From: Kitasatospora cineracea
GTDB lineage: Bacteria; Actinomycetota; Actinomycetes; Streptomycetales; Streptomycetaceae
Length of the DNA stretch: 64,000 bases
NCBI RefSeq assembly: GCF_003751605.1
Contig: NZ_RJVJ01000001.1
Coordinates: 5,022,001-5,086,000 of the forward strand
Reading direction: 5' to 3'
Shown here: piece after piece, positions 7,275 through 16,030 of the stretch
How the letters are laid out: every line of letters begins with the position of its first letter
Position numbering within the stretch: the stretch's first letter is position 1
Made by a program: the position numbers and the translations under genes
Notes under the pieces: model-generated
Databases searched by the model: none
What the model was told of the DNA's origin: nothing
What the model saw: the letters and a program-made list of their open reading frames with translations, nothing else

Positions 7275-10226
7275 TCAGAGCGGGCAGTCGGTCAGCTCCC
7301 GGGTCTCCCCGGCCGGGCGCCCGCACCGGGGCTCGACCACGGGCGCGCCCTGCGCGTCCCGCCGGACCCGGATGATCTGCAGCCCGTGCCCGGGCTGGGG
7401 CCCGGTGGCCAGCGGCCGCGTCTCGCGGAAGTCGACCGTGCCGGTGGGCCGGTTGTTCAGCTGCACCGCGCGCAGCGCCGCCATCACCGAGCCCGTCCCG
7501 GTCAGCTGCGAGGCCCCGGCCTTGGCCGCCCCCGCCTGCAGCGCGGCCGTCGCGTCGTAGGCGAGGGCCAGCGAACCGTCCGAGAACACGTCGTCCTCGT
7601 ACGGGTTGGCCGCGGTCGGCACCAGGTGCAGGACGCTCGCGGCGGTCTCCGCCAGGTCCGAGCCGCGGGCCGTCGCGGCCGGGTCGCTCAGCGCGGTGTA
7701 GTACAGGGTGGCCTGCGGGGCGATGGTCGTCCCGCCGGTGCGGAACTGGGCCTTCGTCAGGTCGTCGCCGGTCAGCACGGTCAGCGGCCGGGCGCAGCCC
7801 TTGTCGTCGGCCAGCCGGCGCATCAGCTGGTTGACGTCGTCGGCCCGGCCGGCCAGGTACAGCACGGCGGGCGGGTGCTCGCCGCGGCAGGTGGTGGCCA
7901 GCGCCGTCTCGTAGTCCGGGTCGCCGTTGCTGGTCAGGCCGTACTCCAGCGGCCGGCCGCCGATCAGCTGGTACCCGGCCGCGGCGAGCATCGCGCTGCC
8001 GTACCGGGCGTGCTCGGGGCTGTAGCGGTCGTCGGGCGTGGGCGTGCGGGTCAGCACGGCCGCCCAGCGGTCCTGCGGCGGGACGTCCAGGGCCTTGACG
8101 ATCAGGCCCAGCGCCTTCGCCTCCTCCTCGTCGGTGGCGGCCAGGCCGAAGTAGTTGACGTGGTCGCCGGCCAGGTAGCTGGCCGAGTTGGTGGTGCTGA
8201 CCACGGCCAGGCCGGCCTGCTGGAGCAGGGTCAGCGCGGAACCGCTGTCGGAGGTGTCCCGGCCCAGGCCCACCACGCCCGCGATCGAGCGGTCCCGGGC
8301 GGCCAGGGCCACGATCCGGTGCACCATCTCGGTCTGGAAGTACATGTCCTGCCCGCCGTTGGCGACCAGCACCTTGATCTTCAACGGGTCGCCCTCGTTG
8401 TTGCGGGCCTGCGCGAGGTGGACGCCCGCCAGCTCCTTCAGGCTGTTCAGCGCCCGCCCGTCCTGCCCGGCCGCGGTGGTCAGCGAACCCGCGTACACCA
8501 CCGTGACGTACCTGACGTCCGGCAGCGCCGCCACCCGCTCGTTCTCGCGGCGGATCGCGTCCTCCAGCTCCCGCAGCCCGAGGTCCGCCCCCGTGCGCCC
8601 GGGAGCGCCCGCGCCGGGCAGCGCGCCGTCCAGCCGGATGCCGCCCGCGCCCGCGAAGGTCACCGAACCGGTGGCCACGCCGATGCACTCCCGCGTCCCG
8701 CCCGGACCGGTGCGCCACACCGCGTCCGGGTTCGAACCCACCAGCCGGGCCTCGCAGTACTGCCCGGACAGCTGCTGCACCCGCAGCCCCGCCCCGGCCG
8801 CCACCAGCACCAGCGCCAGCAGCACCGACCAGCGCGACCACAGGAACCACCAGGAGCGGCCCACCGGCACCGGCGCCAGCCGGGTGGTCTCGCCCGCCTG
8901 CAACTGCAGCCTGGTCAGCCGCACCGGCAGCGTCCACGCCAGCGCCCGCCCCCGGCTCGGCGCCTGCCGCACCCGCAGGTCGCTCACCCAGTCCTCGTAC
9001 GGGCCGCGCCGCGCCCCCGGCGGGTGCGCCCCGACCGGCGCGGGGTGGCCGTCCTCCAGCCAGGCCGCCACGTCGGCGTGCGCGACGGCCGCCAGCACCA
9101 GCAGCGGGTCCTGCTCGCTGCGGCGGCTGCGCACGTCCGAGATCGCGCCGAGCACCCGCAGCGCCCCGCTCCCGGCGTCCGCCCGCGGCACGAAGACCAC
9201 CGGCGGGACGCGCCGCTTGCGGCCCCGGGCGTCCGGCGCCCAGGAGCGGTGCGCCCGGCGCAGGTCCTCCAGCAGCGCGAGGGTGCGCAGCTGGAGGTGG
9301 AACTGCTGGGCGCGGTCCCGGTCCGGGGCCGGGGTGCCGGGCAGTTGGGCCTTGAGGATCTCCCCGGCCACCTCGCGGGCCCGGGCCTGCGTCACGTCCC
9401 ACGACATCCGGGGCCGCCACAGCGACCAGGCCGCCGCCTGCCGCCCCGAGGCCGCCAGGAACGTGGTGGTGGCGAACCACCGGCTGGCCGGACCCAGCCA
9501 GGACAGCGGCGCCGTGTTGCGCCGCACCCAGCCGGTCGCCCCCAACACCGCCACCGCCGCCAGCAGCACCGCCGCGACCAGCTGCCAGGTCGCCTGGGTC
9601 AGCAGGCTGGTGAGCGCCGCCAGGACGAACGCCCCGATCAGCGTGGTGGAGTTCAGCACCGGCGACAGCAGCCGCTGCCACTCGCTCCCGGCCGTCCGCG
9701 GCTCGGGCCGCCAGTGCAGGTCGCGCAGCCGGGCCAGCACCGCCTCCACCAGCTCGTCGACCGGCCGCCCGGCCGGACCCTCCACCCCCGCGGCGCCGGT
9801 GGCGCCCGCCGGGCCGGGGCCGTCCAGGACGTGCCGGGTGGCGGCCTCGATCGCGGCCACCAGCCGGGAGCGCGGCGCCGGGTAGCCCCGGTACCAGGAC
9901 GGGCCGCGGCGCGCCCACGGGCCCTTCGCCAGGCCGTCCAGCACGGCGATCGCGTTCTCGTGCGGATCGCCCTCGGCGGTGTGCGGCACCGAGCGGTGCG
10001 GCAGGTCGCCGCCCTCCTGCGCCTCCTGCACCGCCCGGACCACCGACCGGACCTCGGCGTCCAGCTCCGGATCGTCCTCCTGCGCGTACAGCACCACCAC
10101 GGGCATCGGCAGCCGGGCCGCGCTGAACTGCGCCACCAGGTCCTGGACCAGCGCGTCCACCTCGTACTTGGCCGTGGTCCGCACCCCGCCGATCCCCGCG
10201 CCCCCGCGCACCGCACCAGACGCCAT
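7275..10226 (-). CDS. Large membrane protein with extracytoplasmic type I periplasmic-binding-protein-like domain
   Basis: 983 aa from the ATG at MASGAVRGG; an in-frame alternative start lies 31 codons upstream. The N-terminal half appears cytoplasmic. Two hydrophobic segments occur near residues 195-232 and a third near 465 (SVLLALVLVAAGAGL). The following region (about 530-983) resembles branched-chain amino-acid or receptor-type ligand-binding proteins: IAGVVGLGRDTSDSGSAL, GLAVVSTTNSASYLAG and the end-region GTGSVMAALRAVQLNNRP. No permease or ATPase gene is adjacent, so a sensory or receptor role seems likelier than transport. The N-terminal half is not recognised, and the C-terminal assignment rests on pattern only. 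Confidence 0.7.
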   Translation of the reverse strand: MASGAVRGGAGIGGVRTTAKYEVDALVQDLVAQFSAARLPMPVVVLYAQEDDPELDAEVRSVVRAVQEAQEGGDLPHRSVPHTAEGDPHENAIAVLDGLAKGPWARRGPSWYRGYPAPRSRLVAAIEAATRHVLDGPGPAGATGAAGVEGPAGRPVDELVEAVLARLRDLHWRPEPRTAGSEWQRLLSPVLNSTTLIGAFVLAALTSLLTQATWQLVAAVLLAAVAVLGATGWVRRNTAPLSWLGPASRWFATTTFLAASGRQAAAWSLWRPRMSWDVTQARAREVAGEILKAQLPGTPAPDRDRAQQFHLQLRTLALLEDLRRAHRSWAPDARGRKRRVPPVVFVPRADAGSGALRVLGAISDVRSRRSEQDPLLVLAAVAHADVAAWLEDGHPAPVGAHPPGARRGPYEDWVSDLRVRQAPSRGRALAWTLPVRLTRLQLQAGETTRLAPVPVGRSWWFLWSRWSVLLALVLVAAGAGLRVQQLSGQYCEARLVGSNPDAVWRTGPGGTRECIGVATGSVTFAGAGGIRLDGALPGAGAPGRTGADLGLRELEDAIRRENERVAALPDVRYVTVVYAGSLTTAAGQDGRALNSLKELAGVHLAQARNNEGDPLKIKVLVANGGQDMYFQTEMVHRIVALAARDRSIAGVVGLGRDTSDSGSALTLLQQAGLAVVSTTNSASYLAGDHVNYFGLAATDEEEAKALGLIVKALDVPPQDRWAAVLTRTPTPDDRYSPEHARYGSAMLAAAGYQLIGGRPLEYGLTSNGDPDYETALATTCRGEHPPAVLYLAGRADDVNQLMRRLADDKGCARPLTVLTGDDLTKAQFRTGGTTIAPQATLYYTALSDPAATARGSDLAETAASVLHLVPTAANPYEDDVFSDGSLALAYDATAALQAGAAKAGASQLTGTGSVMAALRAVQLNNRPTGTVDFRETRPLATGPQPGHGLQIIRVRRDAQGAPVVEPRCGRPAGETRELTDCPL

Positions 10227-10593
10227 CCGCCACCCCCGTAGCCGCCGCCCCGCCGCCCGGGTCCGGGCCGCGCCGACCCGGGCCCGAGGCGAGGTCGGAG
10301 AACAAATGTAGACCTTCACCCCGACAGTGGAAACGGAGTTGTCCGCACTCCGCCGGGGCCGTTCCCGCTCACCGAACTCCCTTCCCCTCCTCGCTCCTTG
10401 GCGCCGGGCGGCGGTCCGTTCCGGTGCCTCCGCCCGGAGCCGCCGCCAGGCCCGGGGCGTCCGGGGGCCCGATGTGGGAGCGCTCCCATATTTCGGCCGG
10501 GCCGTGTACGATCACGCCGCGGCGGGCGGCCGCGGACCCGAACCGCGCACCACGACGCCGCCCCAGCACCACCCAAAGCCCGGGGAGCAACCC
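10227..10593. other. Intergenic region with divergent promoters and CebR-type operator
   Basis: This 367-bp gap separates the receptor-like gene from the ROK kinase. The part nearest the receptor-like gene is comparatively AT-rich and may hold its promoter. The half nearest the kinase holds the palindromic operator listed separately. No convincing small gene was seen. Confidence 0.6.
10475..10488. promoter_or_regulatory. CebR-type operator TGGGAGCGCTCCCA
   Basis: A perfect 14-bp palindrome identical to the published CebR box of streptomycetes, about 105 bp upstream of the ROK kinase start. CebR is the LacI-family cellobiose-responsive repressor of cellulose-utilisation genes. No cebR gene is in the window, so the regulator must act in trans. 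Confidence 0.85.
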
Positions 10594-11612
10594 TTGTCCG
10601 ACCCTGCGTTCACCGTCATCGACCTCGGCGGCACCACCCTGCGCACCGCCCGCTACGGACTCGACGACGACACCGTCACCGACATCCGCCGCGTCCCCAC
10701 CGACGGCATAGCCGCCCACCCCGACCTCCCGGTCGCCGAACTCCAGACCCGGGTCCTCCACCAGGTCGCCGAACTCGCCGCCGAAGCCGTCGAACGCCAC
10801 CGCAGCACCGCCGTCGCCGTCGCCTTCGCCGGCCCCGTCAGCGCCGACGGCCGCGCCCTCGCCGCCCCCACCGTCTGGGGCGGCCCCGGCGAACAACTCC
10901 CCGTCCGGCACCTGCTGGAAGAACGGCTCGGCCTGCCCGTCGTCGTGGTCAACGACCTCACCGCCGCCGTCTGGCGCTACGTCGACCCCACCGACGACCA
11001 GCCGTTCTGCCTGATCACCGTCAGCTCCGGCATCGGCAACAAGGTCTACCGCTCGGGCGAGGTCCTGCTCGACACCGAGGGCCACGGCGGCGAACTCGGC
11101 CACTGGACCGTCGACACCTCCCCCCAGGCCCCGCCCTGCGACTGCGGCGGCCGCGGCCACCTCGGCGCCGTCGCCTCCGGCCGCGGCGCCCTCGCCGCCG
11201 CCCGCCGCGCCGCCCACGCCGACCCCGACGGCTACGCCCGCTCCGCCCTGGCCGCCACCGCCCCGACCCCGAACTCCTCGACAACCACGCCCTGGTGGCC
11301 GCCGTCCGCGCCGACGACCCCTTCGCCACCGAGGCCCTCCGCGGCGGCATCACCGCCCTCGCCTCCGCCATCACCGCCGTCTTCACCGCCATCGGCATCC
11401 GCCGCCACGTCCTGATCGGCGGCTTCGCCCTCGCCATCGGCCCCCGCTACGCCGAACTCCTCACCGCCGAACTCCACCGCCTCGGCTGCTTCGGCCTCAC
11501 CCCCGAGGAGATCCGCGACCTCGTCGTCCTCGGCGCCGCCGACGACGACTCCGGCCTGATCGGCGCCGGCCGCCTCCTCGCCGCCCGCACCCCGGCCGCA
11601 CCCCTCGCCTGA
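10594..11612 (+). CDS. ROK-family sugar kinase (single-base frameshift)
   Basis: As read, the frame starting at TTG (GGGGAGC upstream) gives 273 aa and stops at 11415, but ROK similarity continues in another frame to 11612. The first part has the ATP-binding VIDLGGTTLRTARYG, VAFAGPVSADGR, VVVVNDLTAAVWR and GHGGELGHWTVD followed by a CDCGGRGH zinc-like motif. The second part has IGIRRHVLIGGFALAIGPRY. Adding one base to the C-run at 11261-11264 joins them into a 339-aa protein of normal ROK length. Likely activity: phosphorylation of glucose or a similar sugar. The CebR box upstream suggests it acts on cellobiose-derived sugar. It is either an assembly error or a recent pseudogene. Confidence 0.75.
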
Positions 11613-11617
11613 CCACC

Positions 11618-11635
11618 GGCCCCCGGCCGGGGGCC
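11618..11635. terminator. Bidirectional GC hairpin
   Basis: An 18-bp perfect palindrome (GGCCCCCGG joined to its complement) lies between the stops of the convergent ROK kinase and cupin/JmjC-like gene, followed by TTAGT. It is well placed to end both transcripts. Confidence 0.6.
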
Positions 11636-12580
11636 TTAGTCGCCCGACCGGCGCGGCGGCAGCGGGGCATCCGGGTCCGGGAGCGGGCCCCGGGCGAGGC
11701 GGAGCAGGTCCTGCGGGGTGAGTGCGGCCAGCCGTTCGCGGCCGCGGCGCAGTACCTCGGCCGCCGCGGCCAGCAACTCGTCCTCCGCCAGCGGGCGTTC
11801 GGGCAGGCCGGTGCCGAGCGGGGCGGCGGCCAGGTGCTCGCCGAGCGCCGCGTGCAGCCGCCCGGTGCCGGGTTCCCGGACGGTGAACGACAGGTGCACC
11901 GACAGCCCCTGACGGCCCGTCGCCGCGTGCGGTGCCCCGCGCGGGACGTACAGCGCCTGGCCCGGGGCGAGGACGGTGTGCAGGGCCACCGGCCCGGGGG
12001 CGGGGACGAGTCCGGGCTGCCAGTGCCCGTCCGCGGGCGGCCGGTGGACGGTCCACTCCTTCTCCCCGGCGAGCTGGACCACCAGGACGTCCGCGTCGTC
12101 GCGGTGCACCTTCAGCCCGCGTCCCCCGGCGGCGGTGGCGAAGCAGAACGCCTCGGTGCGGCGGCCGAGCCCGAGCGCCAGGTCGGCGGCCAGCGCCCGC
12201 ACCGGGGCGTACCACTGGTCGAGCTGCGGCAGCAGCAGGGTGACGCCCTCGGCCAGCAGGGCGGCGATCCGCCCGGGGTCGGCCCACCCGGCCTCGGGCC
12301 GGCCGGCCACCGTCCGGACGGTGCAGAAGCGTTCGGGTGCGAGGACCGCGCCGTCCTGCACCATCTCCACGTACGGGACCCGCAGCAGGCCGCCGTTCAG
12401 CACGGCCTCCAACTCCGCGGCCCGGGGCAGCCCGGCGGGCCACCCGGCGGGCCATCCGGCGGGACGGAACACCCGCGCGGTGCGCTCCGCCAGCGCCTCG
12501 GCGAACGCGTCGGCGTCCCCCGTCAGATCGGCCAGTACCCGCCCCATCGCCCGTCCCCGCCCCATCGCTCGTCCCCGCAT
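11636..12580 (-). CDS. JmjC/cupin-domain protein (ROXA/NO66-like oxygenase)
   Basis: 314 aa from the first of three in-frame ATGs created by a short repeat (MRGRAMGRGRAMGRV); the true start could be 5 or 11 codons later. The core GLKVHRDDADVLVVQLAGEKEW has the HxD iron ligands of a JmjC/cupin dioxygenase, and YVPRGAPHAATG supplies the distal His. The family includes 2-oxoglutarate- and Fe(II)-dependent ribosomal-protein or peptide hydroxylases. The C-terminal winged-helix-like third (LAEDELLAAAAEVL) is also typical of the ROXA type. Substrate unknown. Confidence 0.8.
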   Translation of the reverse strand: MRGRAMGRGRAMGRVLADLTGDADAFAEALAERTARVFRPAGWPAGWPAGLPRAAELEAVLNGGLLRVPYVEMVQDGAVLAPERFCTVRTVAGRPEAGWADPGRIAALLAEGVTLLLPQLDQWYAPVRALAADLALGLGRRTEAFCFATAAGGRGLKVHRDDADVLVVQLAGEKEWTVHRPPADGHWQPGLVPAPGPVALHTVLAPGQALYVPRGAPHAATGRQGLSVHLSFTVREPGTGRLHAALGEHLAAAPLGTGLPERPLAEDELLAAAAEVLRRGRERLAALTPQDLLRLARGPLPDPDAPLPPRRSGD

Positions 12581-12629
12581 CCCCTCGTCCGTTCTCGCCG
12601 CCCGCCGCTCGGGTCCGGCCCGCCGGGTC

Positions 12630-13229
12630 TCAGGCCAGGCCGAGCGCGGGCAGGACGGCGGACTCCACGTAGTGGGTCAGGTAGTCCGCGTCGGCGGGGC
12701 GTCCGGAGACGAGCGGCCGGATGCGGGTCATGCCGAAGATCATGCCGGGGACGAACTCGAGCGCGGGGTGCCCGGCCGGCACCTCGCCCCGTTCCACCGC
12801 GCGCCGCAGGACGTCCTCCAGGGCGGCGACCTCGGGGGCGATCACCGTCTCCCGCACCGCGTCCCGGAGGTCGCCGTCGGTCATGACGGCGTAGCCGAGG
12901 GCCTGTAGCAGGGTGGTGTCCCGGTCCGACCACGTCCCGGCGGCCGCGGCCACCAGGCGGAGGTCGCCGGCCAGCGAACCGGTGTCGATGCCCGCGCAGC
13001 GCGGCTGCCGGTCGGCCCGCAGCGCGGCCGCGACGAACCGGGCCTTGGTCCGCCAGCGCCGGTACAGCGTCGACTTCCCGCACCGGGTGCGGGCGGCCAC
13101 GCCCTCCATGGTGACGGCCTCGTAGCCGTGGGTGCGGACCTCGTCGAGCACGGCCTCGAAGAACTCCCGCTCGCGCTCGGACGTGATCTTCGAGCGGGAC
13201 GGGGCGCACCCCGACTCGGCCTCCCGCAT
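12630..13229 (-). CDS. TetR-family transcriptional regulator
   Basis: 199 aa. N-terminal helix-turn-helix: VRTHGYEAVTMEGVAARTRCGKSTLYRRW; the C-terminal ligand domain resembles the TetR_C_11-like group. GGAGGAGG lies eight bases before the ATG. It is divergent from a PAP2-family phosphatase, and the gap between them holds repeated GTATCGATAC palindromes that are the obvious operator, so autoregulation and control of the PAP2 gene are likely. Confidence 0.9.
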   Translation of the reverse strand: MREAESGCAPSRSKITSEREREFFEAVLDEVRTHGYEAVTMEGVAARTRCGKSTLYRRWRTKARFVAAALRADRQPRCAGIDTGSLAGDLRLVAAAAGTWSDRDTTLLQALGYAVMTDGDLRDAVRETVIAPEVAALEDVLRRAVERGEVPAGHPALEFVPGMIFGMTRIRPLVSGRPADADYLTHYVESAVLPALGLA

Positions 13230-13352
13230 GCCGTCCGCCTCCTCCCGCTCCTCCGGTGCCCCCGCCCTCCGTCCGGCATCCGCCCCGGAGGGCCGGTGCG
13301 GCCCCCTGCCCGGGGTGTCGGTGCGGCGACCGCCGTATGTACACTGCACAAA

Positions 13353-13392
13353 CGTATCGATACGCGACTGTATCGATACGTCAGCGTATCGG
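13353..13392. promoter_or_regulatory. Repeated GTATCGATAC operators (TetR-type)
   Basis: Two perfect palindromic copies of GTATCGATAC (a 12-bp CGTATCGATACG and a second copy about 16 bp later) and a half site CGTATCG lie between the divergent TetR and PAP2 genes. Spacing of roughly one and a half helical turns suits two TetR dimers. Confidence 0.75.
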
Positions 13393-13442
13393 CACTCGCA
13401 CGCGCGGTCCAAGATCACGGCCCGCCGGTAAGGGGGGAGGGG

Positions 13443-14246
13443 TTGCCCGCCCGCACGGAATCCGCCGAAGCCCCGACCGGGGGCATACCCCGGCCGCCGC
13501 TGCTCCGGGAGCTCCTGCTCGTCGTCGGACTGTTCCTGGTCTACAAGTTCGGCCGCCGACTGGCCATCGGCCACACCACCGCGGCCTTCCACAACGCCGA
13601 CCGGGTCTGGGGCCTGGAGCGCGCCGTCCACCTGCCGGGCGAGGACGCCGTGCAGTCGCTGCTGCTGCGCGACGAGACCGTGGTCCACCTGGCGAACGTC
13701 TACTACGCGACCGTGCACTTCCCGGCCACCGTCCTGTTCCTGGTCTGGCTCTACCTCCGCCGACCCGCCCACTACCTGTGGGCCCGCCGGGTGCTGGCCG
13801 CCGTCACCTCGGTCGCGCTGATCCTGCCCTTCGTCTTCCCGCTGGCCCCGCCCCGGATGCTCACCTCCACCGGGCTCGAGGACACCGGCCGCCTCTACGG
13901 CCCCTCGGTGTACGGCCCGCCGACCACGGACCACCTCTCCAACCAGTTCGCCGCCATGCCCTCCCTGCACTTCGGCTGGGCCCTGATGGTCGCCGTCGGC
14001 CTGATCGCCGCGACCCGCTCCCGCTGGCGCTGGCTCTGGCTCCTGCACCCCCTGACCACCCTGACCGTGATCGTCGGCACGGCGAACCACTACTGGCTGG
14101 ACTCCGTCGCCGCCACCGTCATGTTCCTGCTCGCCTTCGCCGTCATCCGCGGCCCCGGCGCCCCGCCCTCCTCCCACGGCCCCCGCCTCCGCCTCCGCCC
14201 GGTCCGGCCCCCCGACGACGGCCCGCTGCTCCCCGCCACCCGGTGA
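13443..14246 (+). CDS. PAP2-superfamily membrane phosphatase/inositolphosphotransferase-like
   Basis: 267 aa from a TTG behind AGGGGGGAGGGG. Several hydrophobic helices are interspersed with PAP2-type motifs: AAMPSLHFGWALM (first catalytic His) and TANHYWLDSVAATVM (second His and Asp). The layout resembles the aureobasidin-resistance/inositolphosphotransferase branch rather than soluble PAP2. It probably acts on lipid phosphates at the membrane. Transcription probably reads from the intergenic TetR operators. The exact start is uncertain. Confidence 0.8.
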   Translation: MPARTESAEAPTGGIPRPPLLRELLLVVGLFLVYKFGRRLAIGHTTAAFHNADRVWGLERAVHLPGEDAVQSLLLRDETVVHLANVYYATVHFPATVLFLVWLYLRRPAHYLWARRVLAAVTSVALILPFVFPLAPPRMLTSTGLEDTGRLYGPSVYGPPTTDHLSNQFAAMPSLHFGWALMVAVGLIAATRSRWRWLWLLHPLTTLTVIVGTANHYWLDSVAATVMFLLAFAVIRGPGAPPSSHGPRLRLRPVRPPDDGPLLPATR

Positions 14247-14316
14247 CCAATCCCGCCCCCGGCCCGTACCGAGGTTCCGGCCGTCCGGGCTGCCAACCGC
14301 CGGCCGATCGGTCGGC

Positions 14317-14844
14317 TCAACCCGGGCCGCCGGCACCGGCAGCGGGGGAGGCGGGACGGTGATCGCCTCCCACCGCCCCCGCAGCAACGAGCTGGAACGC
14401 CTGCATGCCGTCCATCGGGGCGCCATCGGGATCCCGTCCGAAGGCGGCCGCAAGGACGACGGGGAGATCGGCCTCGGGGACGGCGGTGCGCAGCTCCGCG
14501 AGGACGTCGGGGAAGCCGGCGTCATCGATGGCACCCAGGTGCTCCTGACGCAAACGGTGGACGACCTCCACCAGCTCGGGCCTCAGCCGCATCCAGGCGC
14601 GGGACGTCCGGATCTCCTCCGCGACCCGGTCCATGAACCGACGCATGACCTCGTACGGGATGTCCAGGTGCTGTCCTCGGGGATCGAAGCACACCGTCGG
14701 CTCGCGTGCCGGATCCTCGTCAGGGATGATCGCGGTCACCACGGCCCGTTGCCCCCGGACGAGGTCCAGTTCGAGGTACCAGGCATCGTCGGGGACGGAG
14801 TACATCGCGGTGATCGCGTAGTCGCGGCCGGGGTGGGTGACCAT
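14317..14844 (-). CDS. Hypothetical protein
   Basis: 175 aa from an ATG preceded by GAGAGAGAACG. It is soluble, with no signal peptide, and acidic in its middle. Visible segments are YAITAMYSVPDDAWYLELDL, a possible beta-rich N-terminal domain, and a helical middle (MRRFMDRVAEEIRTSRAW). No known family is recognised. It is convergent with the PAP2 gene and ends 70 bp from it. The IS element lies upstream of its start. Confidence 0.65.
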   Translation of the reverse strand: MVTHPGRDYAITAMYSVPDDAWYLELDLVRGQRAVVTAIIPDEDPAREPTVCFDPRGQHLDIPYEVMRRFMDRVAEEIRTSRAWMRLRPELVEVVHRLRQEHLGAIDDAGFPDVLAELRTAVPEADLPVVLAAAFGRDPDGAPMDGMQAFQLVAAGAVGGDHRPASPAAGAGGPG

Positions 14845-15035
14845 CGTTCTCTCTCGGGCCTTCTGGTCGATCGGCGGCGCGGTGCGGACCTCGCCGCGCC
14901 GGTACCGCAGGCAAGGGTACCGACCCGTGGTCGTCCGGGTGTCCCACCGCGACGGGCAACCCCCGGAGGTCCGCACCACCCGTGCGAGGGTCGCCTCCTC
15001 GTGCAGGTGGGCGAGGAGCCGGCTGGAAATCCGCC

Positions 15036-15038
15036 TCA
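15036..15038. other. Left target-site duplication (TCA)
   Basis: TCA immediately outside the left end of the insertion sequence, repeated at 16031-16033. A 3-bp TNA duplication is the habit of one IS5 subgroup. Confidence 0.75.
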
Positions 15039-16030
15039 GAAAGTGTTGGGTAACTGATCAGCTGCTTGGTGTGATGGGTTGGCGGTGATCGTTGTGGTCG
15101 GGTGTCCGCGATGATCGCCGCCATGTGCGTCTGTGCCTGTAAGCCTTCGTACGACTCGTCGTTGACGGATGCCCAGTGGGCGGTGATCGAGCCGCTGCTG
15201 CCGGTGCGGGACCCGAGCCGGGGCGGCCGCCCGTTGAAGTTCCCGCGTCGGCTGGTCGTGGACACGGTGTTGTACGTCCTGGTCAGCGGGTGCGCGTGGA
15301 GGCTGGTCCCGCACGATCTCGTGCCGTGGGATGCGGCCTACCGCTGGTTTCGCGGCTGGACGGCGGACGGGACGTGGGAGCGGGTCCACGACGCGCTGCG
15401 CGAGCGGGTGCGGGTGGCGGACGGGCGGGACCCGCAGCCCTCGGCGGCGGTGCTGGACTCGCAGTCGGCCCGCAGCCACCAGGGTGGGCAGGCGGTCGGC
15501 TACGACGCGGGCAAGCGGGTGCGCGGCCGCAAGCGGCACCTGCTGGTGGACACCTGCGGACTCGTCCTGCGGGCGGTGGTGCACTCAGCGTCCGTCCAGG
15601 ATCGGGCGGGCGCGAAGCTGGTCCTCGGTGGGATACGCGACCTGTTCCCGCAGGTCGGGCTGGTCTGGGTCGACGGCGGCTACGTGAACGCGGTCGACGC
15701 GGGCCTGGTGGGCTGGGCGGCGGAGCGCGAGGGCGTCCAGATCGTGGCAGTGCCCCGCAACGCGGATGTGAAAGGCTTCCGGGTACTGCCCCGCAGGTGG
15801 GTGGTGGAGCGGACATTCTCCTGGCTGGGACGGTGCAGACGGCTGGCGAGGGACTACGAGCGCAAGACCGCGCACGCCGAAGCGATGATCAAGGTCGCCA
15901 TGATCCGCCTCATGGCCGCCCGCCTCGCCGGCGAGACGATCGAGCCCCACGGCCCCATCGAGACCGAAGCAGCCCGCCGCCTCGCCGACGACCTCAAGAA
16001 CGAGTAATCACCCAATTACCCAACACTTTC
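15039..16030 (+). mobile_element. IS5-family insertion sequence, complete
   Basis: 992 bp bounded by 15-bp perfect inverted repeats (GAAAGTGTTGGGTAA at the left, its complement at the right) that continue with one mismatch. One uninterrupted transposase gene fills the element, and a TCA duplication flanks it. Intact ends, an intact gene and an intact duplication indicate a recent, possibly still active, insertion. Confidence 0.92.
15102..16007 (+). CDS. IS5-family DDE transposase
   Basis: 301 aa. The N-terminal DNA-binding part begins YDSSLTDAQWAVIEPLLP, typical of the family. Catalytic residues are visible as VLDSQSAR (first Asp), VWVDGGYV (second Asp) and RRWVVERTFSWLGRCRRL (Glu with the YREK-type region). 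The start could also be one of two ATGs 3 or 7 codons downstream. The gene ends 23 bp before the right inverted repeat. The host gene galE is on the opposite strand and appears functional. Confidence 0.93.
   Translation: MSAMIAAMCVCACKPSYDSSLTDAQWAVIEPLLPVRDPSRGGRPLKFPRRLVVDTVLYVLVSGCAWRLVPHDLVPWDAAYRWFRGWTADGTWERVHDALRERVRVADGRDPQPSAAVLDSQSARSHQGGQAVGYDAGKRVRGRKRHLLVDTCGLVLRAVVHSASVQDRAGAKLVLGGIRDLFPQVGLVWVDGGYVNAVDAGLVGWAAEREGVQIVAVPRNADVKGFRVLPRRWVVERTFSWLGRCRRLARDYERKTAHAEAMIKVAMIRLMAARLAGETIEPHGPIETEAARRLADDLKNE

Noticed and set aside
7386..10241. A 951-codon plus-strand frame opposite the receptor-like gene
   Set aside because: The product is Arg/Gln/His-rich with no domain, typical of the reverse of a GC-biased gene.
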